Below, one piece after another: positions 43,776-53,333 of a stretch of DNA of 64,000 nt. Source of the stretch: an uncultured Planctomycetaceae bacterium (GTDB lineage: Bacteria; Planctomycetota; Planctomycetia; Planctomycetales; Planctomycetaceae). Every line of letters starts with the position of its first letter. Position 1 is the first letter of the stretch. The notes below the pieces were generated by a model. That model saw nothing but the letters and a program-made list of their open reading frames with translations. It made no database searches and had not been told where the DNA came from. Made by a program: the position numbers and the translations under genes. The DNA lies in assembly GCA_943787265.1 (NCBI GenBank), contig CALSLT010000040.1, forward strand, positions 1-64,000, in the 5' to 3' direction.

Positions 43776-46700
43776 TCAGCGAGCGGAAGATTTTGTGTCG
43801 ACATCCTCGATGTCGCCGGAGATTTCGCAGTCTGGGAGTGCCACTCGAAGGAGGATCAGGCCTGCTGAGGTAACGCCTGGCGTCCGGAACACCTGAACTC
43901 GTTTCAGCGATGGAATTTTTCGCAGACGGTACAGGCCGATGTCGGTGACCCCTGTGTTGTCGAGCGTGATCGATTCCAGATTGGACAACTTAGACACGTG
44001 GTTCATCGTCGCATCAGTCACGAGCGATACCCAGGGTGCGTCTTCAGGCTGGATGCCCATTCCAAGACTCAGCTCTTTGAGATTCGGAAACAGGCTGATC
44101 GATGAGACACCATGATCCGCCAATCGAACTCCGATCAAGTGCAACGTCTCCAGCACGTCCCGATGCTTGATATACCCCAGTCCTCGGCCGACGACGCCCG
44201 TGTTGAACAGGCTCAACTCGCGCAGCCGGGTTAACGAGTGCAGCGCGGTCAGTGAATCATCGTTGACGATATTTCCTCGAAGCTGAACCGCCTCGACAAC
44301 CGGTCCGTCGGGAGTGCCAAAGTATCTCATGGTTCCGCGCATTTGACGAATCAGTTCCACCGACCGGCTGCTGTTGATCACCTTGGACTGGATGAGTTGC
44401 GTCTCGCTGGCGCTGACCACGGTCTCCTCGCTGGCCGCTCGCCAGAAGTGCAGTTTGCCTTGCTGCGTTCCCGAAACGATTGTGTTCCCATCATCGGAAA
44501 CGGTGATAGCGTTCACTTCGCTGGCGTGGCTGGGCAGGATCGCGCGTTCCGTCGCCGTTTCGATATCCCAGATTCGGACGGTACGGTCGTAGCTGCCGGA
44601 GACAAGGTGACGACCGTTCGGCATAAAAGCCATCGACGAGACGACGTTGGAGTGCCCTTCCAGCCGCGAGAAAAGTTTTCTTCGCTGGTAAGACTGCACT
44701 CGGATTGTTTCATCACGGCTGCCTGTGACCAGGTACTCGCCCACGGGTGAAACAGCAATGCTCTTCACCGTGCTGACGTGCCCACCTCGATAAGTCTGCT
44801 TTCCGGTTTCCAGATCGAAGATGTAGAGATAACGGCCCGTAGAATAAAGTTGTGTTCCATCCGGATGAAACGCCACTTTCGAAACGGACTCCGGCTTCCC
44901 CGATCGATTTTTCTGCACGAGCGACCGCACCAGCTCCCCATCATCCACGTTCCAGAAGTGAATGTTTCCGTCGTCGTCTCCGACGGCGATGACTTCTCCG
45001 TCCGGCGAGAACGTCAGGCAACGAAGGTCGGCCCCCTTGCCAGCAGGATGCCAGAAACGTCGAAGCTGAACGTCTTCGACAGGATCCCACAGAATGACGC
45101 TTCCGTCACGACTGGCCGTTGCAAGGATCGATTCGTCCGGCGAATACTTGACCGCGACTACTGCACCAGAATGGCCGCTGAGATTGGTTCTGTGATTGCC
45201 CATCGCGGAATCAAACAACTGAACGTCGTATCCCCACGTACCAACCGCAACGGAGTTATTCACTTCAGACCAGTCCAGCGCGACAATCCCCGTGCCGACA
45301 TCCGCGACGTCCGCCGGAGCATTTTGATCTGTGGTCCAGCTTCGAGCGAAGCCATCTTTGCTGCCAGAAACAATTCCCGATCCGTCGGGCAGGCACGCAA
45401 CATCCAGGACATAACCAGCGTGTCCGTGTTTGATGTCAACGACTTCGTGCGTCTCCATATCCCAGAATCTGACGCTCTGATCGCGCGAGCCCGAGACCAA
45501 CTGCTTTCCGTCAGGCGTAAACGCAATCGACTCGACGAAACCTTTGTGCCCGGTCAGCATCGCTCGCTCCGTCGCCAGCTCGTAATCCCACAGGATGATC
45601 GAGCCACCTTCCGCGGTGCTTCCGGCAGCCAGGATCACTCCGTCCGGCGAAAATGCCAGCGACGTGGCACTGTTTCGCCGGACTCGACGCAACGTTCGAA
45701 CTGTCTCGGCCGTACTCAACTGTCTTATTCGAATCGACAGGTCAGAACTTGCCGAAGCCAGCAAGCCGCCGTCCGGCGAATAAGCAACGGCAGTGACATC
45801 ATCGGTGTGTTCATCAAACAGCTCGATCTGCTTTCTGGTCGAGACGTTGTAAAGACGCACGGTATCGTCGCGGCTGCCCGTCGCGATTGTTTCCCCGTCT
45901 GGTGCGAATTTAACGTCCACCACGTCGTGACGATTGTCCTTCCAGGTGTGGAGTAGCTCTCCCGTCTCCAGATCCCAGAGCCTTGCCGTCTTGTCATAGC
46001 TGCCGGAACAAATGAGCTTGCCGTCCGGTGAAATATCAACAGCAATTACCGACTGGTCATGTCCGGTCATTGTCTTGAGCAGTCGACCCGTCGCGATGTT
46101 CCACACCTGGATCGTTGCCGATCCAGAGCCAGTCACCAGCTTCTTTGAGTTCGGTGTCACAGCGACACTGAAAACATGATTCCCATGCTGCATCGAGGTG
46201 CTGCCAGCTTCGTTGAGCAGCCGCCACAAGTAGTACCACTCGAAGCCTCGCAAATCAGCAAGCAGCGTTCCCGGTCCGTAGTTCGCAATCAGATCAGACG
46301 CACGCCGCATGTTTCCCCGCTCTACAGCCTGCATCGCGATGTTCATCTGAGCGGAATAGAGCAGCTTCTCTTTCTCAGCACGGGCCTGCTGTTCGGATTC
46401 GGCCAGCCGCGACATCTCTCTGGCAGCGGCTGTTGCACGTTGCTCGGCAAGCTGTGCGCGTTTTCGTGTGTTCTGCTCTTCAATTCTCAGCTCGTCCGCT
46501 CGACGAGCCTCACGCACCGCAATCTCTTCCTGCTTCGTCGCCTTGCCTGCCTCGATCACAGCCAGCGACGCGTTTGACTCAGCTCGCACCCATTGGAAAA
46601 CGACCAGACACATCGCCGCAAGAATCAATACGTAAAGTTGAGTCACGCGCGGATTGCGGCGACACCATCGGGCCGTTCGCTCCAGATCACCGACTGGTCG

Positions 46701-47855
46701 CGCGAGGATTGTTTCAGCATTGCTGAAGCGTCGCAGATCTTCAGCAAGGTCACCGGCACTGACATAGCGCCGCGATGGTTCTTTCTCGAGACACTTCAGA
46801 CAAATCGTCTCCAGATCTCGCGACACCGAGACGTTGAGCAGCCGAGGTGAGACGACTTCGGCATCACGAACGAGCAGCAACGTATCGACGGCGGTCGACG
46901 CCCTGAACGGCGGACGGCCAGTCAGCAACTCATAAAGCACGGCCCCGAGCGAATAGACGTCACTCGCTTCCGAGATCTTCTCAAGATCGCCCATCGCCTG
47001 CTCGGGCGGCATGTAGCTGGGGGTGCCGAGAATTTCGCCGGTTCGAGTAAGATCGCTGTCGGATGTCGCCTGCTTTGCCAATCCGAAGTCGGTGACGTGA
47101 GGTCGACCGGCATCATCGATAAGAATGTTCGACGGTTTGATGTCGCGGTGCAGCGTGCCTTGCTCATGCGCATACTGAATCGCGCCGGCGATGGATCCCA
47201 GAATCTCAACCGCCTGATGAACGGCCATTGGCTTCTTGCGGATGAACTCCGACAGGTTGACGCCTTCCACCAGGTCCATAGAGAAAAAGTGCTGACCATC
47301 ATGCTCGCCGACTTCGTGAATGGCGACAATATTGGGATGCTGCAAGCTGGCCGCCGCGCGAGCTTCCGCGTGAAACCGTTGCAACTCGTCGCCCGAAGCC
47401 AATTCACCGCTTCGAATCAGCTTGACGGCGACCGAGCGGTTCAGCCGAGTCTGCACGGCTCGATAGACAATCCCCATGCCGCCGCGGGCAATCTCTTCCA
47501 GCAAGGCGTAGTCACCAAAAACTCGCCCACCTGCCGATGCCGCAGATTCAGTTTGGAAATTCCCTGCCCCTTCCAGCAAGCCACTGGCAAATTCCATTTC
47601 TTCCGATGAACCGTAGGCCTGAGTCGGCTGCAGGGAATTCCCGACGTCTGTCGATGGATCGGTCAGCGAACTGGCTCTCGCAGTGAAGAACTGCTGATCG
47701 TCGAGAAACTCTCGCAGCTCTTCCTCAAACTCAGGATGCGCCGCGATGAAGTCTTCCTTCGCCGGAGCCTGGCCGCTCTGCGTGAGGTCCATGTAGTCGG
47801 CGATCAGCTCGTCAACCAAATCTTCGCGCGTCTTTGCTGAACTGTCGTTGCTCAT
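43776..47855 (-). CDS. Ser/Thr protein kinase with WD40 repeats and leucine-rich end
   Basis: A 1359-residue membrane protein. Acidic N-terminal segment typical of planctomycete kinases; kinase domain about 112-385 with glycine loop IARGGMGIVYRA, VAVKL, HRDIKPSN, DFGLAK and PSYMPPEQA; membrane helix about 410-432; coiled coil to about 520; then about 14 WD40 repeats to about 1170 (SPDGKLICSGSYDKTARLWD, SPDESILATASRDGSVILWD and similar); finally a leucine-rich-repeat-like segment (about 1195-1345: LRELSLFNTGV, LKELSLGMGI, LESITLDNTGVTDIG). Intact. The sigma-factor gene lies 50 bases upstream on the same strand and is the likely partner. Confidence 0.93.
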   Translation of the reverse strand: MSNDSSAKTREDLVDELIADYMDLTQSGQAPAKEDFIAAHPEFEEELREFLDDQQFFTARASSLTDPSTDVGNSLQPTQAYGSSEEMEFASGLLEGAGNFQTESAASAGGRVFGDYALLEEIARGGMGIVYRAVQTRLNRSVAVKLIRSGELASGDELQRFHAEARAAASLQHPNIVAIHEVGEHDGQHFFSMDLVEGVNLSEFIRKKPMAVHQAVEILGSIAGAIQYAHEQGTLHRDIKPSNILIDDAGRPHVTDFGLAKQATSDSDLTRTGEILGTPSYMPPEQAMGDLEKISEASDVYSLGAVLYELLTGRPPFRASTAVDTLLLVRDAEVVSPRLLNVSVSRDLETICLKCLEKEPSRRYVSAGDLAEDLRRFSNAETILARPVGDLERTARWCRRNPRVTQLYVLILAAMCLVVFQWVRAESNASLAVIEAGKATKQEEIAVREARRADELRIEEQNTRKRAQLAEQRATAAAREMSRLAESEQQARAEKEKLLYSAQMNIAMQAVERGNMRRASDLIANYGPGTLLADLRGFEWYYLWRLLNEAGSTSMQHGNHVFSVAVTPNSKKLVTGSGSATIQVWNIATGRLLKTMTGHDQSVIAVDISPDGKLICSGSYDKTARLWDLETGELLHTWKDNRHDVVDVKFAPDGETIATGSRDDTVRLYNVSTRKQIELFDEHTDDVTAVAYSPDGGLLASASSDLSIRIRQLSTAETVRTLRRVRRNSATSLAFSPDGVILAAGSTAEGGSIILWDYELATERAMLTGHKGFVESIAFTPDGKQLVSGSRDQSVRFWDMETHEVVDIKHGHAGYVLDVACLPDGSGIVSGSKDGFARSWTTDQNAPADVADVGTGIVALDWSEVNNSVAVGTWGYDVQLFDSAMGNHRTNLSGHSGAVVAVKYSPDESILATASRDGSVILWDPVEDVQLRRFWHPAGKGADLRCLTFSPDGEVIAVGDDDGNIHFWNVDDGELVRSLVQKNRSGKPESVSKVAFHPDGTQLYSTGRYLYIFDLETGKQTYRGGHVSTVKSIAVSPVGEYLVTGSRDETIRVQSYQRRKLFSRLEGHSNVVSSMAFMPNGRHLVSGSYDRTVRIWDIETATERAILPSHASEVNAITVSDDGNTIVSGTQQGKLHFWRAASEETVVSASETQLIQSKVINSSRSVELIRQMRGTMRYFGTPDGPVVEAVQLRGNIVNDDSLTALHSLTRLRELSLFNTGVVGRGLGYIKHRDVLETLHLIGVRLADHGVSSISLFPNLKELSLGMGIQPEDAPWVSLVTDATMNHVSKLSNLESITLDNTGVTDIGLYRLRKIPSLKRVQVFRTPGVTSAGLILLRVALPDCEISGDIEDVDTKSSAR

Positions 47856-47905
47856 TGCGATCGCCTGCGTCGGAAGAAAATGAACGAAATCTCAAACTGC
47901 GAGAG

Positions 47906-48487
47906 TCACGGAATCTTTCTGTCCGTTTCCCGCTTCATTTCTTCCCGCAGACCTTTGAGTCCGCGTTTCAGTAACCCGGCAACAGCCGCCCTGCTCCGCC
48001 CCATCTGCTTGGCAATCTGATCGATCGACCAGCCGTGCCAATGCTGAAGGACGAGTGCTTCGCGTTGGGCGTCCGGTAATCGCGACAGCGCCTCGGAAAG
48101 CTGCAGCCCTTCTTCATCTCGCGAAACCTTCAGACTGGGCGAAGACTGCTCCGCCGCCAGGCACGCTTCCAGCCGGAGCGACGATCGGTTCAACGAATCA
48201 TCCAGCGATCGTTCTCGCGCGATGTCGCGACGCTCCCGACGGTACCCTCGCACGCAATCGATCAGATTGTTCAGTAGAATCCGTTTCAGCCAGCCGGCGA
48301 GCTCGGCACTGGTCGAGCCACGAAAATCGTTCAGCCGGGAATGAGCTTCCAGCATGGTCTGCTGAACGACGTCGGACGCGTCAAGTTTTCGTCGCAGGAC
48401 GGGTTCAATCTGGAGATCAGCGATCGTCATGAGGTACTCCCGGTATTGCTCGAGTTCCTTCGGGCCGATATTCGGTGACAGAGTCAT
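47906..48487 (-). CDS. ECF-like RNA polymerase sigma factor
   Basis: A 193-residue sigma-70 family protein of the planctomycete kinase-associated type. ATG 48487 (MTLSPNIGPKELEQYREY) is preferred; the frame is open to 48670. Region 2: RKLDASDVVQQTMLEAHSRLNDFRGSTSAELAGWLKRILLNNLIDCVRGY; region 4: LSRLPDAQREALVLQHWHGWSIDQIAKQMGRSRAAVAGLLKRGLKGLRE. Precedes the WD40 kinase gene with 50 bases between, so the two are probably co-transcribed and act in one signalling pathway. Confidence 0.9.
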   Translation of the reverse strand: MTLSPNIGPKELEQYREYLMTIADLQIEPVLRRKLDASDVVQQTMLEAHSRLNDFRGSTSAELAGWLKRILLNNLIDCVRGYRRERRDIARERSLDDSLNRSSLRLEACLAAEQSSPSLKVSRDEEGLQLSEALSRLPDAQREALVLQHWHGWSIDQIAKQMGRSRAAVAGLLKRGLKGLREEMKRETDRKIP

Positions 48488-48822
48488 ACAGAACTGACCT
48501 TGAGCATCTGGCGACGTCGCCAGCGAAACAGGGCGCGACTTTTCGAGAATTCTCCGGGATTCCCAACAAGCATAGCCGAAATCTCCATTTTCCCGCAGCT
48601 TTTGCACCGTGTGGCTCAGATGTGACAGCTTCTGTCCAGAATGCTCTGGTCGGGTTGCACGAACCAACACGCCATCGATAATGTCTCGCCGAGCGTAGGC
48701 AGAGTGCCTATACTCGTCGCTCGTTTATGTGAAGTCACGGGGACGGCCCCGTTTAGAATGTCCATAGTCCCGAACATTCAGCGTTCCGGACGCCATTTTC
48801 AGATTCGAAGGAAGAGGCTCCC

Positions 48823-49335
48823 ATGTCGACAGACACGACCGCTCAACAGGCTGATGCCCAGGCCGCTCAAGGTGGCTGCTGCGGATCGAACCCGTCCGGC
48901 TGCTCATCACACGGAGCTGCCCCAGCCGCACAAGCTCCACCGCAACCGCTTCAGCAGCTCGAAGCACCATCGCAGTATGTCACCGATCCTGCCGCCGCGG
49001 ACGCGCCAGTTCGTCTGACCGAAAAAGCATCTGCCGAGATCAAACGATTCATCGTCGAAAAGAACGTTCCAGACGGAGCCGTTCTGCGAATCGTCGTCCG
49101 AGCCGGTGGCTGCAGCGGCTTCGAACACACGCTGGGCTTCGACACCAAGGTCAACGAAGAAAACGACGTCACTTCCGACCAATACGGAGTCAAAGTCGTG
49201 ATGGACGGCAAATTCGCTCCGTTCATGCAGGGAACCGTGGTCGACTACCTGGACGGAATCGACAAACGAGGCTTCAAGTTCGACAACCCGAACGCCACCG
49301 GAAGCTGCGGATGCGGAAGCAGCTTCTCCGTCTAA
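48823..49335 (+). CDS. IscA/ErpA-type iron-sulfur cluster assembly protein with Cys-rich extension
   Basis: A 170-residue A-type carrier. The HesB/IscA domain fills residues about 62-170 (VRLTEKASAEIKRFI, VRAGGCSGFEHTLGFD, and the CGCG near the end), with the three conserved Cys. The N-terminal 60 residues are unusual: CCGSNPSGCSSH, then an Ala/Pro/Gln-rich linker, which may be an additional metal site. Delivers Fe-S clusters to apoproteins. GGAAGAGG lies upstream of the ATG; a terminator follows. Confidence 0.9.
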   Translation: MSTDTTAQQADAQAAQGGCCGSNPSGCSSHGAAPAAQAPPQPLQQLEAPSQYVTDPAAADAPVRLTEKASAEIKRFIVEKNVPDGAVLRIVVRAGGCSGFEHTLGFDTKVNEENDVTSDQYGVKVVMDGKFAPFMQGTVVDYLDGIDKRGFKFDNPNATGSCGCGSSFSV

Positions 49336-49392
49336 GTTTGAGAAGCAATCCTCGAATGCCGCCAACATCGGACACTTCGAGAAAAGAATCAA

Positions 49393-49427
49393 AGCCTCTG
49401 TCAGATTCAATCTGGCAGAGGCTTTTT
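49393..49427 (+). terminator. Intrinsic terminator of the IscA-like gene
   Basis: AGCCTCTGTCAGA-ttcaa-TCTGGCAGAGGCT followed by TTTT; 13 base pairs with one G-T pair. Confidence 0.92.
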
Positions 49428-49477
49428 CAATTGCCGACTTGTCGAGTTACAACTCTGCACGCCAATCGGGTAACTGG

Positions 49478-50296
49478 CTACTCAACGTCAGAGCCGACCT
49501 GCAATCCCGTCTGGTCAATTGGGCGTTTGCCGGCAGGTCCGATTGCATTCTCGATTACCTGGCGAAGCTGTTCGTCCGTAGGCACATCCGGTTCAGCTCG
49601 ATCAACGACCTCGAGATATTCTTCTCCGCCGGCTCCACCACTGAGATTCCAGCCCAAAGCCAAACCGATATACCAGAAGTCGTCCTTTCGACCTTCTTCG
49701 GTAACGTAGTAACGCGCGCTTGCCGTCAGGCGAGTCGTTCCAGTCAGCCAGGCGTGGACTCCAACTTCCGGGTAGACAGCGGCGAATGCCTTATATTTAG
49801 TTTCTCGTTCGCCTCGCTCGTCAATCGAGCCATCGTCGTCGTTGTCTTCTCGATCATCCTCTGCCGGAGAGCTGTAGCGATTTCCGCCCAGGAATGCCCC
49901 TGCTCCAGCAAACGGTGCAATTCGCGTCGGTGTCTGAAATCGAATTCCAGCTTCCGGTCCAATAAACCAATCGTGAGCCCCGGTTCCGGCCAGCCCCGTT
50001 AGTGCAAGATCAACCTCGGTCCAGTAGTTCGGATAGGCAAAACCTCCGACCGTCGCTCCCCCGGTACTTGGAGATCCCCCGCCTCCGCCACCAGCAAAAA
50101 CTCCGGTTTTACCTTCGACATGGCGAGCGTCAAACATCTGCTTCAGCATGCGGATCGGTTTGTCGTCACCATAGGGCTGGGAGTATTTCTCTGCGTAATC
50201 AACGTCGTCCATTGCCCACTTCGACGACATCGGCCAACTCGCACACCCACCAAGGCATCCAAGAATGATGGTCAACAGACACTTCCAGACCAACAA
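49478..50296 (-). CDS. Outer-membrane lipoprotein, beta-barrel-like
   Basis: A 272-residue lipoprotein: signal with lipobox LGGC (Cys 18), then a Gly-rich segment (GVFAGGGGGGSPSTGG) and alternating beta strands with aromatic girdle residues (VGGFAYPNYWTEVDLALTGL, DWFIGPEAGIRFQTP, IAPFAGAGAFLGG, FAAVYPEVGVHAWLTG, RLTASARYYVT, DDFWYIGLALGWNL) as in small outer-membrane barrels. An Asp-rich loop lies at about 150-160. Function unknown. Confidence 0.75.
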   Translation of the reverse strand: MLVWKCLLTIILGCLGGCASWPMSSKWAMDDVDYAEKYSQPYGDDKPIRMLKQMFDARHVEGKTGVFAGGGGGGSPSTGGATVGGFAYPNYWTEVDLALTGLAGTGAHDWFIGPEAGIRFQTPTRIAPFAGAGAFLGGNRYSSPAEDDREDNDDDGSIDERGERETKYKAFAAVYPEVGVHAWLTGTTRLTASARYYVTEEGRKDDFWYIGLALGWNLSGGAGGEEYLEVVDRAEPDVPTDEQLRQVIENAIGPAGKRPIDQTGLQVGSDVE

Positions 50297-50492
50297 CGGC
50301 GATTCTCCAAGGCACTTCGAGCAGAACTAAGCCCCCCAACACAACATCGATTGGGCACGACCACAAGTACCGTAGGCGGAAGCGTCGAATCCGGTCAATT
50401 CGCGTTTCGGTCCCCCGATCATCCCCCCACGGCAACGGCAAAGTAACGCCGATTGATTGACGCCATTCCTTATGCATCAGCAGACTGCGATC

Positions 50493-51425
50493 ATGAAAAC
50501 ATTACCCCGCACTCTGAAATGCTTGGCGATTCTGATAATCGCCGCACAATCTCACATCGTAGCTGCCCAGTGGGTGAAGGCTCCGTCAAAGGAGCAGCTC
50601 GAGAAGATACCAGGGCTCGTCCACGAAACGTTTGAAAGCGTTTCAATGAAGACAACCGTTGGTTACTCCGTCGTCCTTCCGCCTGGCTACAAAACCAGCA
50701 AACAACGATACCCGGTCGTGTACTGGTTGCACGGCGGTGGTGGAAATGAGTGTTCGAGCCTTTACACCGCCGCGTCATGGGCCGAGCTCTACGAAGCAGA
50801 TCAAGTCAGACCGGTGATCCTCGTCTATCCAAATGGATTTCGATCCGGGTACATGGATCATCACGACGGAAAAGTCATGATCGAATCCATGATCATTCGC
50901 GAACTCGTCCCGCAAATCGACAAGCAGTACCGAACAATCGCGACGCGGGCAGGGCGAGCGGCTCATGGATTCTCGATGGGCTCCAGCGGGGCACTGAAAT
51001 TCACCGCCAAGTATCCGCGCCTGTTCGGCACGGCAGTCGCCTACGGCGGCGGCGCCGTTGATCTTGAACGCACGCAAAGTCGATTCATCCTCGACATCCT
51101 GGAACGAAATCTTAAATCCGATCCAAAGCTGATCCAGCAGAACAACACGTACCATTTCCTCGCAAAGAACCACCCGATTCTGCGGAAGAATGATTTGCGA
51201 GTTTTGCTGATCTGTGGCGACGACGATTCCTGGAAAGAATCTGCCGTCACGTACCGAGCAGCTCTTCAGCAGAAAAACATCCCTTGCCAGATCAAAATCG
51301 TCCCTGGCGTTGGGCACAGCCTGCGAGGCCTGATGGCGGCTGAAGGAAAGTCTGCCGCAAAGTTTCAGGACCGAGCGTTCCGTGAAGCACTCGCTCGCGA
51401 GTCAGCAGCCGCACTCGAAAACTAA
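50493..51425 (+). CDS. Exported esterase (alpha/beta hydrolase, putative esterase family)
   Basis: A 310-residue secreted hydrolase. ATG 50493 gives a proper signal peptide (MKTLPRTLKCLAILIIAAQSHIVAAQ); the open frame begins 12 codons earlier. The oxyanion loop VYWLHGGGGNE, nucleophile elbow GFSMGSSG and His in VPGVGHSL give the triad; LLICGDDD supplies the acid. Related enzymes (esterase D, feruloyl esterase types) release acyl groups from sugars. Followed by degraded hydrolase/phosphatase remnants. Confidence 0.87.
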   Translation: MKTLPRTLKCLAILIIAAQSHIVAAQWVKAPSKEQLEKIPGLVHETFESVSMKTTVGYSVVLPPGYKTSKQRYPVVYWLHGGGGNECSSLYTAASWAELYEADQVRPVILVYPNGFRSGYMDHHDGKVMIESMIIRELVPQIDKQYRTIATRAGRAAHGFSMGSSGALKFTAKYPRLFGTAVAYGGGAVDLERTQSRFILDILERNLKSDPKLIQQNNTYHFLAKNHPILRKNDLRVLLICGDDDSWKESAVTYRAALQQKNIPCQIKIVPGVGHSLRGLMAAEGKSAAKFQDRAFREALARESAAALEN

Positions 51426-51443
51426 CAACCGTCACGCTGTCTT

Positions 51444-52012
51444 ATGACTCAAACGGCGATTGACCAAACAAAGAAGACATGCAACATCGACGAAAACCGA
51501 GTTTACATCACCGGCACGTCGGCAGGCACGACGGGTGTGATGCACGCAGCGGCGGACCAGCTTCCAAAGCTACCAGAGTTCGGTTTCCCGTCAGAACGGA
51601 CACAGACGCCACTTTCCGAGTTCTGATCAGCCCAACACCCGTCGTCGGCCCGGACCGGAAGAACAAGAACGACAACCATGCCAACGCAGGGTTCACTCAC
51701 GAAGGTGACGAAGTCCGAGCGTTCCTTGCATCTCAAAAGAACCTGTACGTGGTCTGTGGAGACCGCCACTGGCAGTACGTCTCAGTCGATCCCAAGACCG
51801 GAGTACGAGAATACGCCTGCGGACCAACATCCAACAAACACGCGGGTGGTTGGAAGAACGAGTATCGCTCTCCGATGCACAAGTACCTCAATGTCCAAGG
51901 CGGCTTTCTGCGTGTCGAAGTGGCACAGCCCGATGATAAACCGCAACTCTCGTTCCGTCACTACGATGTTGACGGGAACATCGCGAACGAAGAAGTACGA
52001 CAGGTCGACTGA
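51444..52012 (+). pseudogene. Remnants of an esterase and a PhoD-like phosphatase joined
   Basis: Two unrelated protein pieces in different frames. 51444-51620 encodes a hydrolase fragment around a nucleophile region (NIDENRVYITGTSAGTTGV). From about 51605 another frame encodes the C-terminal part of an alkaline phosphatase D-like enzyme (LISPTPVVGPDRKNKND, KNLYVVCGDRHWQYVS, YACGPTSNKHAGG, FLRVEV) ending at 52012. No start, signal peptide or catalytic core of either remains, so this is a deletion junction of two former genes. Confidence 0.75.
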
Positions 52013-52038
52013 CTGTCGACCGTGGCGAAATCAGCGTA

Positions 52039-52073
52039 CAAAAAAGGCCCGGCAGTTGAAGCTGCCGGGCCTT
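52039..52073 (-). terminator. Intrinsic terminator of the isomerase gene
   Basis: On the minus strand AAGGCCCGGCAG-cttcaa-CTGCCGGGCCTT followed by TTTTT; a perfect 12-base-pair stem 30 bases after the stop at 52103. Confidence 0.9.
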
Positions 52074-52102
52074 GATCGTTCTCTGCGTCTATCGATTTTG
52101 AA

Positions 52103-53098
52103 CTAATCGGAGAATGCATCGTCGAAGCGGTGGCTCGACGGTTCAAAGTCCACGTTCTTGCAGAACTGGCAGGATTCACGAGCACCGTGCTCGCGGTCCA
52201 TCCCAATGTCTTCCCATTCGACTGACAGCGGGCCGTCGTAGCCGACAATGTTGAGGGCTCGAATGATCTCTTCGAATCGGACGGCTCCACGACCAACGCT
52301 GCGGAAATCCCAGCCCCGTCGAGCGTCGCCCCACGGCATGTGGCTGCTGTTGATGCCAGTCTTACCGTTGAGCGTCGTCGAAGCGTCCTTCATGTGGACA
52401 TGATACATCCGGTCCGGGAAGGCTCGAATGAATTCGACAGGGTCGATGCCCTGCCAGATCAGGTGGCTAGGGTCGAAGTTGAATCCGAATTCTTCCCGAT
52501 TATCAAGAGCCTTCAACGCCCACTCAGCCGAGTAAATGTCGAACGCAATTTCTGTCGGATGAACTTCCAGAGCGAACTTCACTCCACATTCCTGGAAGAC
52601 GTCGAGGATCGGATTCCAACGCTCAGCGAGCAGATCAAAACCGCCTTGGATCATATCCCGGCTCGCTGGCGGGAAGTCGTAGATCAGGTGCCAGATGCTT
52701 GATCCAGTGAAGCCGTTTACAACGCTGACGCCGAGCTTCTGAGCGGCTCGGGCAGTGTTTTTCATTTCTTCGGCAGAGCGTTCATTTACGCCCGCCGGAT
52801 CGCCATCGCCCCAGACGTACTCAGGAAGAATTCCTTTGTGACGTTCGTCGATATTGTCCAGAACGCCCTGGCCAACAAGGTGATTCGAAATGGCGAACAA
52901 CTTGAGATCGTGCTTTTCAAGCAGATCTCGCTTCTTTGCACAGTACGTGTCGTCTGACAGAGCTTTGTCGACTTCGAAGTGGTCACCCCAGCAAGCAAGT
53001 TCCAGCCCGTCGTAGCCGAAATCTCGAGCCTTCCTGCAGAGTTCTTCAAGTGGCAAATCTGCCCACTGGCCGGTGAACAGTGTCACTGGTCGTGCCAT
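52103..53098 (-). CDS. Sugar phosphate isomerase/epimerase (AP endonuclease 2 superfamily)
   Basis: A 331-residue TIM-barrel protein. Metal ligands are visible in FALEVHPTEIAFD (Glu), FNFDPSHLIWQ (Asp/His), YHVHMKDAS (His/Asp) and LSVEWED (Glu). YDGLELACWGDHFEV is the first barrel strand. Cytoplasmic, no signal peptide. Planctomycetes carry many relatives; the substrate cannot be predicted. Intact, with its own terminator. Confidence 0.9.
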   Translation of the reverse strand: MARPVTLFTGQWADLPLEELCRKARDFGYDGLELACWGDHFEVDKALSDDTYCAKKRDLLEKHDLKLFAISNHLVGQGVLDNIDERHKGILPEYVWGDGDPAGVNERSAEEMKNTARAAQKLGVSVVNGFTGSSIWHLIYDFPPASRDMIQGGFDLLAERWNPILDVFQECGVKFALEVHPTEIAFDIYSAEWALKALDNREEFGFNFDPSHLIWQGIDPVEFIRAFPDRMYHVHMKDASTTLNGKTGINSSHMPWGDARRGWDFRSVGRGAVRFEEIIRALNIVGYDGPLSVEWEDIGMDREHGARESCQFCKNVDFEPSSHRFDDAFSD

Positions 53099-53333
53099 GT
53101 CAGTTCCTCAATGAATCAAAAACGAAGTATTTCGGCGAGGAAGGATGTACCGCTCAGCCGAAGAAAACAGGCGCAAACGCGCGCGGCAGGGTAACATCGC
53201 CGACGTCGATTTTCAAACAACGAGAGACGGCAAGGAAACATGCGCATCCATCACTGGGCAACAACAAGGCCTAAGCAGATCGTCCACCGCAACCATCTAC
53301 TCACAAACGACTTACCAACAATCCTGGTCGCAA

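Noticed and set aside
44778..45956. Plus-strand frame of 392 codons
   Set aside because: Lies wholly opposite the WD40 repeats of the kinase gene; its regularity comes from the repeats.
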